Below, one piece after another: positions 1 through 8,489 of a stretch of 33,917 nt of DNA. Every line of letters begins with the position of its first letter. Position 1 is the stretch's first letter. The DNA is taken from positions 1 through 33,917 of the forward strand of contig JAHAIU010000014.1 of the NCBI GenBank assembly GCA_018372555.1, read 5' to 3'. Under the pieces are notes generated by a model. It was given only the letters and a program-made list of their open reading frames with translations. It searched no databases and was not told where the DNA came from. Made by a program: the position numbers and the translations under genes. Source of the DNA: Clostridium sp. GTDB lineage: Bacteria > Bacillota > Clostridia > Clostridiales > Clostridiaceae.

Positions 1-426
1 GGCTTCTGCTTCTCTTACTTGATTTTCACTAAGATGCCCAATAATATCTACAGTGCTTATTTCTTTTCCTAAATGAATACTAACTGTATTTGCATTAAAT
101 AATTTAAAAAAGCATCCTGAAAGAATATGTTGCCCTAAATGCTGATGCATTCCATCTTCTCTTCTATCCCAATCTATAGTACACTGTACAATGCTTCCTA
201 CTTTAATTTCTTCACTTAGTACATGATATATTTTCTTATTTTCCTCATATATATTTTCTATTTCTTTTCCATCTATTTCTCCAAGATCATATTGTTGACC
301 TCCTCCCCCTGGGAAAAAAGCAGTCTTATCTAATACAATATGATATTTATTATCTTTAATTTTCACTTCTATTACTTTTGATTTAAATTCTTTTATATAT
401 TGGTTTTCATAAAAAATTTTATCCAC
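1..426 (-). CDS. Alanyl-tRNA editing domain protein (AlaX-like), 5' part; 3' end lies outside the window
   Basis: The first 142 codons are present and the gene runs off the left edge. The translation has the motif FFPGGGGQ at about residues 36-43, followed by YDLGEID, which matches the glycine-rich editing-domain motif of alanyl-tRNA synthetases. It then has DGMHQHLGQHILSG at about residues 93-106, the HxxxH zinc-binding and active-site segment of the same fold. Proteins of this family remove serine or glycine mischarged onto tRNA-Ala. I chose the GTG at 424-426: it is the first start after an in-frame stop, and a GGAGGA sequence lies about 16 nt upstream, with a weaker AGG closer in. It reads away from the glycan locus and is probably unrelated to it. 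A DHHA1 domain may follow beyond the edge, but this cannot be seen. Confidence 0.85.
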   Translation of the reverse strand, partial: MDKIFYENQYIKEFKSKVIEVKIKDNKYHIVLDKTAFFPGGGGQQYDLGEIDGKEIENIYEENKKIYHVLSEEIKVGSIVQCTIDWDRREDGMHQHLGQHILSGCFFKLFNANTVSIHLGKEISTVDIIGHLSENQVREAEA

Positions 427-456
427 AAATAATTACCTACTTCCTCCATGTCCTTG

Positions 457-465
457 TTTATATCA
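457..465 (-). promoter_or_regulatory. Extended -10 promoter element for the AlaX-like gene
   Basis: The minus strand reads TGATATAAA, an extended -10 form, about 31 nt upstream of the chosen GTG. No convincing -35 box accompanies it. Confidence 0.4.
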
Positions 466-497
466 ACTGAAACTGTTAATTAAAAACTAAATAATTT

Positions 498-1457
498 CTA
501 TACATCCTTGCTCATTTCAACAGCATCATATATTCCTTTAGATAGTTCTGCTATCATTTCAAAGGCCTTATCTCCCCAATCTAATAAATATATGTCCTCA
601 TCATTATCACTTTCAAGATCTCCACCTAACTCCCCTATATCCTTCGTTAATACTACTAATATATAAGGATCTGCACCATATACTATGCCTACATCATGAT
701 AATATCTATAATAAGTTCCTATCTTATGAGCTACCTTGCTATAATCTAAGTATTTATCTAAACCTGTATGAAATATAGTCCTAGTCATATATTCTAAAAG
801 CTTTTCATAATAAGGATTGTTATCAGGATTTTTATATAATTTTTCTAACATAATTCCAAATTGTCTTGCTGTAGTGTAGTTTCCATAAGGAATATCACTA
901 TATCCTGTAATACTTCTTGTATAGTCTGTTACGCTAGATCTAGAAATTCTGGTTAACATATTCTTTGCAATATTATCTGATTCAACTATTGATAAATATA
1001 ATGCCTCATCTATTGTTATATCTGGAATTGGCTCTGAATAAGCAAGAGAACCAGTTCCTTCTTCATAATCTGCTTCTATGTATGATATAGTATCATCTAA
1101 ATTTAACATACCACTATTAACCTTATCTAAAATCATCATAGCTAATGGAACCTTAGTAGTACTTGCTGCAACATAATAAGTATCTTCATTTAATATGTAC
1201 TCTTCATCAGTATTTAAGTTTTTAAAATATATAGATACATTATCTCTATATTCTCCTACTACATCCTTCACAACTTCATCAATTGATGTAAGTAAATCTT
1301 TCTTTTCTTCTACTACTTCATTAGAAGTTTCTTTTGATTCTTCTTCATCTTCAACAACTACTTCTGTATCTATTATTGCCTCATTATTACTTTTATTACT
1401 ACATCCAAAGAAAGAAAAGGATAGAACAATCATTAAAATTAATATAATTTTCTTCAC
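498..1457 (-). CDS. Class A beta-lactamase-like serine hydrolase, lipoprotein
   Basis: The protein is about 319 aa. It starts with a short basic stretch and a hydrophobic segment ending in SFFGC, a lipobox, so it should be anchored outside the membrane. An acidic linker rich in E, V and S follows (about residues 27-55). The hydrolase domain carries the three class A hallmarks: STTK (about 99-102), SDN (about 160-162) and KIG (about 245-247) in place of the usual KTG/KSG. An ATG lies 15 nt further upstream, but it overlaps the GGAGGA ribosome binding site. The GTG at 1457 sits 7 nt after that site and is the better start. Penicillin-sensitive peptidase, beta-lactamase and a wall-associated hydrolase are all possible, so resistance should not be assumed. 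It is separated from the glycan genes by a terminator-like repeat. Confidence 0.82.
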   Translation of the reverse strand: MKKIILILMIVLSFSFFGCSNKSNNEAIIDTEVVVEDEEESKETSNEVVEEKKDLLTSIDEVVKDVVGEYRDNVSIYFKNLNTDEEYILNEDTYYVAASTTKVPLAMMILDKVNSGMLNLDDTISYIEADYEEGTGSLAYSEPIPDITIDEALYLSIVESDNIAKNMLTRISRSSVTDYTRSITGYSDIPYGNYTTARQFGIMLEKLYKNPDNNPYYEKLLEYMTRTIFHTGLDKYLDYSKVAHKIGTYYRYYHDVGIVYGADPYILVVLTKDIGELGGDLESDNDEDIYLLDWGDKAFEMIAELSKGIYDAVEMSKDV

Positions 1458-1487
1458 TTCCACATCCTCCATTCTTATATATTTAAT

Positions 1488-1496
1488 ATTATATCA
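1488..1496 (-). promoter_or_regulatory. Extended -10 promoter for the serine hydrolase gene
   Basis: The minus strand reads TGATATAAT, a perfect extended -10 box, about 30 nt upstream of the GTG start. No clear -35 is seen, as expected for an extended -10 promoter. Confidence 0.5.
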
Positions 1497-1641
1497 TAAA
1501 GAAAATTTAAAATTCTTGAACAAACCTTTAATTAATTCTTTAAACAACAAATTAATAATTGCCAATAAATAATGAACAATTTAGTAAGTCATTCTTTTAA
1601 AATTACTAATAATAAAGGAAATTAGTCATTTATCCTAAAAC

Positions 1642-1694
1642 TTTTTTAGCCCAAAAGGAGCTGTGCACTAATTATTTAGTACGACAGCCCCTTA
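1642..1694 (-). terminator. Terminator-like hairpin after the GH13 gene; copy 1 of a repeated element
   Basis: An imperfect inverted repeat (left arm about 1655-1671, right arm about 1676-1693) is built on AAGG(A/G)GCTGT. It lies about 30 nt past the GH13 stop codon and is followed on the minus strand by CCTTTTGGGCTAAAAAA. It probably ends the GH35-GH144-GH144-GH13 transcript. About 39 nt (1642-1680) match the window-end element at about 33859-33897 with one difference. The two arms of this copy no longer match fully: one has TGTGCACTAA, the other carries ACGACAG. Confidence 0.7.
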
Positions 1695-1720
1695 AAATTA
1701 TATAACTCATGGTTAATAAA

Positions 1721-3349
1721 CTAATATACAAAATATGCAAAAGCTTCATAAGGTCTTAATTTTATACACTCTTTACTAAGATTAGTATCCTTATAGTTTG
1801 ATATTATTAGAGTATCTAGTTTAATTTCAGTAGGTAAATTAAATGCTACTTCTTCTTCATTGAAATTAGTTACTACTAATATCTTTTTACCATCATACTC
1901 CCTTGTATATGCAAATATATTTTCATCCTCTTTTAATAGAAGCTTATACTCACCATATACTACAATATCATTTTCTTTTCTAAATCTTATTAGTTTTTTA
2001 TAATAGTAAAATATTGAATCTTTATCCTTCAATTCATTTTCTACATTTATATATTTATAATTTTCATTAATCTTTAACCAAGGTTTTCCAGTAGTAAAAC
2101 CAGCATTTTCTTCTTTATTCCATTGCATAGGTGTTCTTGCATTATCTCTTCCCTTCACTCTTAGGGATTCCATTATATCCTCATGCTTATATCCAAGTTC
2201 TATTCTCTCTTTATATAAGTTTAATGATTCTATATCCTTATAATCTTCAATATTTTCAAAGTATGCATTAGTCATCCCAATCTCTTCACCTTGATAGATA
2301 TATGGAGTTCCCTTCATAAAATGAAGAAGTGTTGCAAACATCTTTGCTGATTCAGCTCTGTATTTCTTATCATTTCCCCACCTGGAAACAATTCTTGGTT
2401 GATCATGATTACTCCAATATATACTATTCCAGCCTTCATTCCCTAAATCTGTTTGCCATTTGCTTAAGACTTCCTTTAACTCTACTAATTGTAACTTTCT
2501 TAAATCCCACTTACTCTTCCCAGAAACTTCATCTAAAGCTATATGTTGAAATTGAAAGCATGTTGAAAGTTCTTCTCTACTAGGATTTGTAAATAGTTTT
2601 GCTGTTTCTATAGTAGCTCCACCTGTTTCCCCTACGGTAAATAAATCTTTATCTCCAAAAGTATTTCTATTCATTTCATGAATATATTCATGAGTCTTAT
2701 CTGTATTGCCTAGTATTTTATTATCGATATCTTTGCCTATTAGGTCTATAACATCCATTCTAAATCCACCGACACCTTTATCTATCCAGTAATTCATCAT
2801 ATCGTAGATTTCTTTTCTTAGCTTTTCGTTATCCCAATTTAAATCAGGCTGCTTCTTACTAAATAAATGAAGATAATACTCTTCAGTTTCTTCATCAAAT
2901 TCCCATGCAGATCCACTAAAAAATGATCTTACATCATTTGGTTCCTTTCCTTCTATAGGCTTTCTCCATACATAAAAATCTCTATATTCATTATCCTTTG
3001 ATTTCCTAGCTTCTATAAACCAAGGATGTTCGTCGGATGTGTGATTTACTACTAAATCCATAACTATTTTCATGCCTCTTTTTTCTGCTTCTTTTAAAAG
3101 CCTATCCATATCATCCATAGTTCCAAACTCTGGAGATATTTTTTTATAGTCACTAATATCATACCCATTATCATCCATTGGTGATTTATACACAGGAGAT
3201 ATCCATATAATATCTATTCCTAATAGCTTTAAATAATCTAATTTCTCTATTATACCATTAATATCTCCACAACCATTACCTGTTGTATCTTTAAAACTTT
3301 TAGGATAAATTTGGTACACAGTTGAATTATGCCACCATTTCTTTTCCAT
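1721..3349 (-). CDS. GH13 alpha-glucosidase, oligo-1,6-glucosidase type
   Basis: This is a 542-aa cytoplasmic protein without a signal peptide, the usual length for the oligo-1,6-glucosidase subfamily. The (beta/alpha)8 motifs are in order: DLVVNHTS (98-105), GFRMDV with the likely nucleophile D199, TVGET with the likely acid E241, and SNHDQPR with D316. V200 directly follows the nucleophile. In this subfamily Val at that site is associated with alpha-1,6 preference and Thr with alpha-1,4. It is the last gene of the GH35 operon, 14 nt after the cytosolic GH144 gene, with a GGCGGGGA ribosome binding site. An alpha-glucosidase is unexpected beside beta-glucanases; it may act on an alpha-1,6 link in the same glycan. 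Trehalose-6-phosphate hydrolase or dextran glucosidase are alternatives. Confidence 0.88.
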   Translation of the reverse strand: MEKKWWHNSTVYQIYPKSFKDTTGNGCGDINGIIEKLDYLKLLGIDIIWISPVYKSPMDDNGYDISDYKKISPEFGTMDDMDRLLKEAEKRGMKIVMDLVVNHTSDEHPWFIEARKSKDNEYRDFYVWRKPIEGKEPNDVRSFFSGSAWEFDEETEEYYLHLFSKKQPDLNWDNEKLRKEIYDMMNYWIDKGVGGFRMDVIDLIGKDIDNKILGNTDKTHEYIHEMNRNTFGDKDLFTVGETGGATIETAKLFTNPSREELSTCFQFQHIALDEVSGKSKWDLRKLQLVELKEVLSKWQTDLGNEGWNSIYWSNHDQPRIVSRWGNDKKYRAESAKMFATLLHFMKGTPYIYQGEEIGMTNAYFENIEDYKDIESLNLYKERIELGYKHEDIMESLRVKGRDNARTPMQWNKEENAGFTTGKPWLKINENYKYINVENELKDKDSIFYYYKKLIRFRKENDIVVYGEYKLLLKEDENIFAYTREYDGKKILVVTNFNEEEVAFNLPTEIKLDTLIISNYKDTNLSKECIKLRPYEAFAYFVY

Positions 3350-3363
3350 TTTAATCCCCGCCT

Positions 3364-4632
3364 CTATACAGTTTCAGCCACTTTATCCTCTATAGATTTT
3401 TCCTTTACATTTGCTTCTACATCAGTTCTTGTAAATTCTAAAAGTTCCATAGCCTTTTTCATATACTTATTTTGCATAGTAAGATTCCATATTAGCCCGC
3501 TTCTATAGTTTTCTATCATAAGTATGCTAATTCCCTTATCTATTCCAATTTCATTTTTGCAGAACCACTCAGGAGTTACATCTAAATTATATGCATCCTT
3601 AAATCCATATTTTCCCCATAGCTTGTCCCCAAAAGTTTTATAATAGTAATTCATTGCATCTATTGATTCCTCTGGTGTAAATACTATTGATCCAATAGCT
3701 CCACATGGTGGAACTGTTCCATCTGCAGTATGTGCTTTACCGTCTTTAGCTGATGGTAAAGTACCTTGACTTCCATCATATCCATGAGGAGTTTCACAAG
3801 CAGTCATTCCCCAAGCATTTTTATTAAAACTTTTTAATTTTTTTGGATTATCTATGCAGTATTGTCTATTAGCTAAAGATGCCTTTATTGAATTATCAAA
3901 CCAATCAACACCTAATTTATCTTTTGTATTTCTAAAATCAATCCATGCATGTGAGAACTGATATGGAAATATTGATCCAACTGGAGTATAAATAAATTCA
4001 TCTCCACCATAGCTGCCTACATCTCTTCTAAAATCATAGAACATTGATGGTGATATAGGATTGGTAGGTGATGCTACTCCTAAGAAATACATCATAAACT
4101 GCTCTGCCATCATATCCCATGCACCAAAAGGTCCATCTTCTTGACTATATCCCATGTAAAATTGATTTGTCTTTGGATTTCTATAGAATTCCCAATTTAT
4201 TCTTGAATATATTTTTTCAAAGTATTCCTCGATTTCTCCTTTAAAATATTCTGCACAAGTTAAAGCCCCCATTATAGCTATAGCCGTATCAATTACTGAA
4301 ACTTCACTATTCCATGCTCTTTTACCTGTATTCATATTTACAAAGTGATTAAAAAATCCTTCTGTTTGATCTACATTATTATATAAGGTTTTTAGTGTGC
4401 CAAGTACCCTTTCTTCACCTTGTTCTCTAGTTATCCAACCTCTTTCAATTCCTACTATTATAGCTGATAATCCAAAGCCTACTGATGCAACAGAAGCAAC
4501 TTCCTTATGAGATTCTAAATTTGCTGTATTATCCTTAATTAAACCAAAACCTTCTTCTGATGTTGATGCCTCATTCCAGAAAAAATCAAAACATCCCTTT
4601 GCTTCTAAATCTAAAATTTCTAATCTATTCAT
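3364..4632 (-). CDS. GH144-type beta-1,2-glucanase (glycoamylase-like domain), cytosolic
   Basis: This 422-aa protein is homologous over its whole length to the next gene. Shared blocks include GYGLSA/GFGLSA, FxxHFVNxNTGKRxWNSE, the ID-TAI segment, NQFYMGY, the WD-(M/Y)(M/Y)AEQ stretch and FSH(A/G)WIDFRN, followed by a cluster around GTVPPCGAIGSIVFTP. This pattern matches the glycoamylase-like (PF10091) fold now classed in GH144, whose known members cut beta-1,2-glucan. There is no signal peptide, so it should act inside the cell. A TTG start exists upstream, but the ATG at 4632 has GGAGG 9 nt before it and gives a protein the same length as its partner. Some GH144 members are exo-acting and release sophorose, and this copy could be of that type. 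Stop to GH13 start is 14 nt. Confidence 0.8.
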   Translation of the reverse strand: MNRLEILDLEAKGCFDFFWNEASTSEEGFGLIKDNTANLESHKEVASVASVGFGLSAIIVGIERGWITREQGEERVLGTLKTLYNNVDQTEGFFNHFVNMNTGKRAWNSEVSVIDTAIAIMGALTCAEYFKGEIEEYFEKIYSRINWEFYRNPKTNQFYMGYSQEDGPFGAWDMMAEQFMMYFLGVASPTNPISPSMFYDFRRDVGSYGGDEFIYTPVGSIFPYQFSHAWIDFRNTKDKLGVDWFDNSIKASLANRQYCIDNPKKLKSFNKNAWGMTACETPHGYDGSQGTLPSAKDGKAHTADGTVPPCGAIGSIVFTPEESIDAMNYYYKTFGDKLWGKYGFKDAYNLDVTPEWFCKNEIGIDKGISILMIENYRSGLIWNLTMQNKYMKKAMELLEFTRTDVEANVKEKSIEDKVAETV

Positions 4633-4691
4633 TAATAAGTACCTCCAATATATCTTTTGTAGTTTCTTGTCCAGCAATTTTATTTATTTAT

Positions 4692-5960
4692 TTATTTTAT
4701 TCCTAACTTATCTAACCCTTCATTTACGTATTTATTTTTCATAAATACTTTCCAAACTTCATCACTCTCATAATTACCTATCATTACCATAGTAATACCT
4801 TTATCTATCCCTATATAGTCATTTGCAACCCAATTCTTATCTATATTAAAGGCATCTTTATATCCATACTTACCTTTAAGATCCTGAATTTCTTCGAAGT
4901 TTTTAGCTGCTTTAATAGTTTCCTTAGGAGTAAACACTATTGATCCTAAAGATCCTGCTGGTGCTACTGTTCCATCAACCTTATTAGCTGTATTTCCTGA
5001 ACCTGATGGTGCTGCTCCTAATAATCCATTATATCCATTTGGAGTATCACTAGCAGTTAATCCCCATCCCCCCATACTAAAACTCTTATACTCATCTTTT
5101 AAATCCATACAATAGTTATAATTAGCTAAAGATGCATTAATTGAATTTTCAAACCAGTTAACACCTTTTTCATCAGACTTATTTCTAAAATCTATCCATC
5201 CATGTGAAAATTGATAAGTAAAAATAGAACCAAACCATGAATGTATGAACTCTTCTCCCTCTCCATATTTACCATAGCTCCTAGTAAAACTATTATAAAC
5301 TTTTTTATCTATAGGAAAGGTAGGTGATCCCGAACCTAAAACATACATTATCAATTGTTCTGCATAGTAATCCCAATGTCCCTCAAATCCTTTTTCAGGT
5401 CTATATCCCATATAAAACTGATTATTTTTAGTATCAACAAACCATGGCCAATTTACTTTTTTATATATCTTCTCAGCCTTATCTTTTATTTCTTCTCCAA
5501 AATATTCACCAGCATGTAAAGCTCCAGCTACTAAAATTGCTGTATCTATATTAGATAATTCACTATTCCATTCTCTTTTACCTGTATTTATATTTACAAA
5601 ATGATAATAAAAACCTTCTATAGTTTCCATATTCAAAAGGGTGTCTAAGGTTCTATTAGCTCTATCAAAAGCTTCTTCTTTTGATAGTAATTTTTCTTCT
5701 ACTGCCATAGGTAATGCAGATAATCCATATCCTGTTGCTGCAATGCTTGCTATAGAAGGATTTGCAGGATACCTATCTCTAACTAATCCATATCCTAAGC
5801 TATCTTCTGTAGTATTGCTTTGCTCTAAAAAGTATTTAATTGAGGCAATTTTCTCATTTTTTAATATTTTAGAATCATTCCCCACAAAATTAACAAGAAA
5901 AGTTATTAAAATTACTGATAAAACACTTAAGATTATTATATTATTTTTCTTTTTTAACAT
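4692..5960 (-). CDS. GH144-type endo-beta-1,2-glucanase, membrane-anchored or secreted
   Basis: This 422-aa protein has a basic start (MLKKKN) and a hydrophobic segment at about residues 8-27, which works as a signal peptide or an N-terminal anchor. No lipobox cysteine is present. The rest aligns block by block with the cytosolic GH144 of the next gene: GYGLSALP, EGFYYHFVNINTGKREWNSE, the NIDTAI segment, NQFYMGYRPE, HWDYYAEQL, FSHGWIDFRN and APAGSLGSIVFTP. Acidic residues in the WNSE/NID and YYAEQ blocks are candidates for the active site. As the only clearly exported glycosidase recognised here, it is the best candidate for first attack on the polymer. It lies 21 nt after GH35 and has an AGAGGGGA ribosome binding site. 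Confidence 0.82.
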   Translation of the reverse strand: MLKKKNNIIILSVLSVILITFLVNFVGNDSKILKNEKIASIKYFLEQSNTTEDSLGYGLVRDRYPANPSIASIAATGYGLSALPMAVEEKLLSKEEAFDRANRTLDTLLNMETIEGFYYHFVNINTGKREWNSELSNIDTAILVAGALHAGEYFGEEIKDKAEKIYKKVNWPWFVDTKNNQFYMGYRPEKGFEGHWDYYAEQLIMYVLGSGSPTFPIDKKVYNSFTRSYGKYGEGEEFIHSWFGSIFTYQFSHGWIDFRNKSDEKGVNWFENSINASLANYNYCMDLKDEYKSFSMGGWGLTASDTPNGYNGLLGAAPSGSGNTANKVDGTVAPAGSLGSIVFTPKETIKAAKNFEEIQDLKGKYGYKDAFNIDKNWVANDYIGIDKGITMVMIGNYESDEVWKVFMKNKYVNEGLDKLGIK

Positions 5961-5981
5961 AACCCAGTCCCCTCTAATATT

Positions 5982-8399
5982 TTAAAGTTTTAAATTTTTA
6001 AATCTTACTTCTAATACCTCATCTACCTTTGAATGTTTAAGTGAGTGAATAATTTTAAAATTATCTTTTTCTTCAACTATAAAATCATCACTTTCATATA
6101 TATCAAGCTTTGTTTGTAATACTATTTCGTCCTTAGATTGAGTTAACCTAAATATCAATTTTTTTTCTTCTACGCCTATTATTTCTGCTGTTGAATACTT
6201 AATTTTTATTTCGCCAAAGTTAACATCTATAGGAAGCATTACACCGTCCTTACCAAATAACTCAATTTCCTTTCCACCAAATAAGTTTTCTTCATTAAGA
6301 TATACATTGAATTTTTTATCAAAACCATCAAGATTAAGCATATGAATATATCTTTCACCATTCTTATTTGTTGTTGTTGTCATAAATAACCCATGATGTT
6401 CACAGTCATTCTTTAAATTTCTAAAAGTCTTTAATCTTTCTAGGCATTTGTTTATAAAGTCTAAGTCACAACTATAATTAGTTGCTATTACTATAGCATT
6501 TCCTTTACCTACAGTAGTTTCAAAGCCACAAATTGAATTTGTTCCATACACCCTTAAAATAGGTATTCCATTATTAATCTTAAAGGTCTGCGCATATCCC
6601 ACTCTAACTTCTGGAGAATTATTTGCAAAGTTCTCTGTATATACTGATAAATAATAATGTTGCCCAGCGTCCTCTCTGCTTGTCTCTATAATTCCTAATG
6701 CATCTGCTAATATAGTACATTCATTACCTTCCATATCATATTTAGGAACTTCTCCATAAAGAAGTACCCTACCACCATTCTCAAGATGTATCTTAATCTT
6801 TTCTTGAGATTCAACAGGCATATATAATGCTGATGGAATTACTAATGTCTGATTTTCATTTATATCTTTATTTTGTAAATCTACAGCTGTAAATCTATAA
6901 TTTAATAAAAGTATTCCTCTAATAAAAACTTCCCAATTCCAATAAGCCCTGTGTTGAGTAATATTCGCTATCATATCCTTCATTCTATTACTGTTTGGAT
7001 AATGATATTCTGTCATAAAATAATCTGGAATAAATCCATATACTAAATTATCATACTCTTCATTCATAGCTGCTATCTTATCACTATTAGCTAGCATTGT
7101 TTTAATTGATTTACTCATTCTTTCATATGTATAATTCAATTGACCTTCTGGTCCTATTGGTGCTGCAAATCCATGCCTTTCTCCTGTAGATGCAATTCTA
7201 TCATTACCATCCTTAAGATCTAAATCCATTCTATAATTCTTGCCACCAACAAATAAGTAGTAGTTTAACATTCTATTACCTTGTGCTATACACATTCTTG
7301 TTTTAAAATCAGCTGCTGATACATCATATCTTCCACCAAATGTTGAACCATAGTTTCCATCACCACATTCAAATTCTAATGATGTCAATGGCTGATCATT
7401 ATTATGAACAGCATCCATCATACCATTAATTATATAAAGATCTTGGAAGTTATCCATCGTTAAAGATCCTAAATATATATCCGATCCTGAAATATATCCA
7501 TCGTCTTGAGTGTAAGCTTCATATAATTGACTTATTCCTATTGGATAGGTAAATCCCCTACCACCGCCTGTTCCATGTATGTTAACTGCAAATGGCACTC
7601 CTTTTATACCATATTCCTCAGCATATCCTCTTAATATTCTTATATATTCCGCGAATCTATACCTCATATAGTAGCCAAGATCTTTTAACAATTTTAGCGA
7701 GTACTCTTCCTTAGGAGATCTTATTCCATTTTTAATTGATTCAAAATCATTGAAGTCTATTGGATATCTATTTGATAAATCCTCTTTATATTTTTTCTTT
7801 AGCCATTTTGTGAATTCTACCAATAAAAAATCTGTTAGATCAGGTGAATTACTTACCCAAGACAGCATACCTATTTCATTATCTAGTTGTATCCCTATTA
7901 CATTTCCACCATTAGTACATAATCTTTTAGCTATTATAGGCATTATAGCAGAATACCACCTTTTTACTTCTCTTAAAAAATTAGGAGAAAGATAATCTAA
8001 TGTAGGATTTGGTGCAGTTTTATTATCCCATGTTTTTGGTATAAGCTCTGGATATTTCTTAGCTACCCAGTGAGGTATTCCTTCATTTTTCATTTCTGCC
8101 ATTATAAATGGACCTGGTCTCATAAAGCACATTAAGCCATGCGTGTTACATAAATCTATAAAAGCGCCTATATCTAATATATCCTTAGTTTTTCCTTCAA
8201 CATCTATTTCACCTTCTATAGGTTCATGACATATCCATGGAATATATGTTGCAACTGCATTACATCCAGAATTTTTAAGTTTTATTATTCTGTCTTCCCA
8301 ATCATTTCTTTCCAATCTATAATAATGTATTTCTCCACACATTATGATCTGTGGTTTTCCATCTATTAAAATTTGTTTTTCTTTAATTTTTATGTTCAT
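5982..8399 (-). CDS. GH35 family enzyme (beta-glycosidase or beta-1,2-glucosyltransferase)
   Basis: This 805-aa protein has no signal peptide, so it is cytoplasmic. The start of the domain is typical of GH35: IKEKQILIDGKPQIIMCGEIHYYR, split here as LIDGKP and GEIHYYR, then NAVATYIPW and FMRPGPF. The acid/base is probably E175 in QLDNEIG. The nucleophile region reads LEFECGDG (341-348), with E342 aligning to the TEFW motif of ordinary GH35 beta-galactosidases. That context is divergent and argues against a plain beta-galactosidase. GH35 includes an Ignavibacterium enzyme that transfers glucosyl units between beta-1,2-glucooligosaccharides, and the neighbourhood suggests a related role here. 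It is the first gene of a four-gene operon, with AAAGGGG as ribosome binding site 6 nt before the ATG. Confidence 0.8.
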   Translation of the reverse strand: MNIKIKEKQILIDGKPQIIMCGEIHYYRLERNDWEDRIIKLKNSGCNAVATYIPWICHEPIEGEIDVEGKTKDILDIGAFIDLCNTHGLMCFMRPGPFIMAEMKNEGIPHWVAKKYPELIPKTWDNKTAPNPTLDYLSPNFLREVKRWYSAIMPIIAKRLCTNGGNVIGIQLDNEIGMLSWVSNSPDLTDFLLVEFTKWLKKKYKEDLSNRYPIDFNDFESIKNGIRSPKEEYSLKLLKDLGYYMRYRFAEYIRILRGYAEEYGIKGVPFAVNIHGTGGGRGFTYPIGISQLYEAYTQDDGYISGSDIYLGSLTMDNFQDLYIINGMMDAVHNNDQPLTSLEFECGDGNYGSTFGGRYDVSAADFKTRMCIAQGNRMLNYYLFVGGKNYRMDLDLKDGNDRIASTGERHGFAAPIGPEGQLNYTYERMSKSIKTMLANSDKIAAMNEEYDNLVYGFIPDYFMTEYHYPNSNRMKDMIANITQHRAYWNWEVFIRGILLLNYRFTAVDLQNKDINENQTLVIPSALYMPVESQEKIKIHLENGGRVLLYGEVPKYDMEGNECTILADALGIIETSREDAGQHYYLSVYTENFANNSPEVRVGYAQTFKINNGIPILRVYGTNSICGFETTVGKGNAIVIATNYSCDLDFINKCLERLKTFRNLKNDCEHHGLFMTTTTNKNGERYIHMLNLDGFDKKFNVYLNEENLFGGKEIELFGKDGVMLPIDVNFGEIKIKYSTAEIIGVEEKKLIFRLTQSKDEIVLQTKLDIYESDDFIVEEKDNFKIIHSLKHSKVDEVLEVRFKNLKL

Positions 8400-8447
8400 A
8401 AAATACCCCTTTTATTAAGTAATAATCCTAACTTATATATTGTTTAC

Positions 8448-8474
8448 GAGGATTTAATTAAAATATAAATCCTC
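8448..8474. other. Inverted repeat in the GH3-GH35 gap
   Basis: GAGGATTTA (8448-8456) and TAAATCCTC (8466-8474) form a 9-bp stem with a 9-nt loop, between the GH3 stop and the GH35 start. Read on the minus strand (the direction of both genes) no T-run follows it; the T-run lies on the plus-strand side. It may be a weak terminator or processing hairpin between GH3 and GH35, or an operator overlapping a poor promoter (TATATA at about 8435-8440 on the minus strand). Confidence 0.45.
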
Positions 8475-8489
8475 ATTTTTATAAACTAT

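Noticed and set aside
498..1457. Beta-lactam resistance gene
   Set aside because: The class A motifs are present, but the KIG triad and divergent sequence do not show that it hydrolyses beta-lactams.
5982..8399. Ordinary beta-galactosidase
   Set aside because: The family is GH35 but the nucleophile context and neighbours do not support galactose as substrate.
8448..8474. Strong terminator between GH3 and GH35
   Set aside because: The hairpin has no T-run on the minus strand, so I list it only as an inverted repeat of uncertain role.
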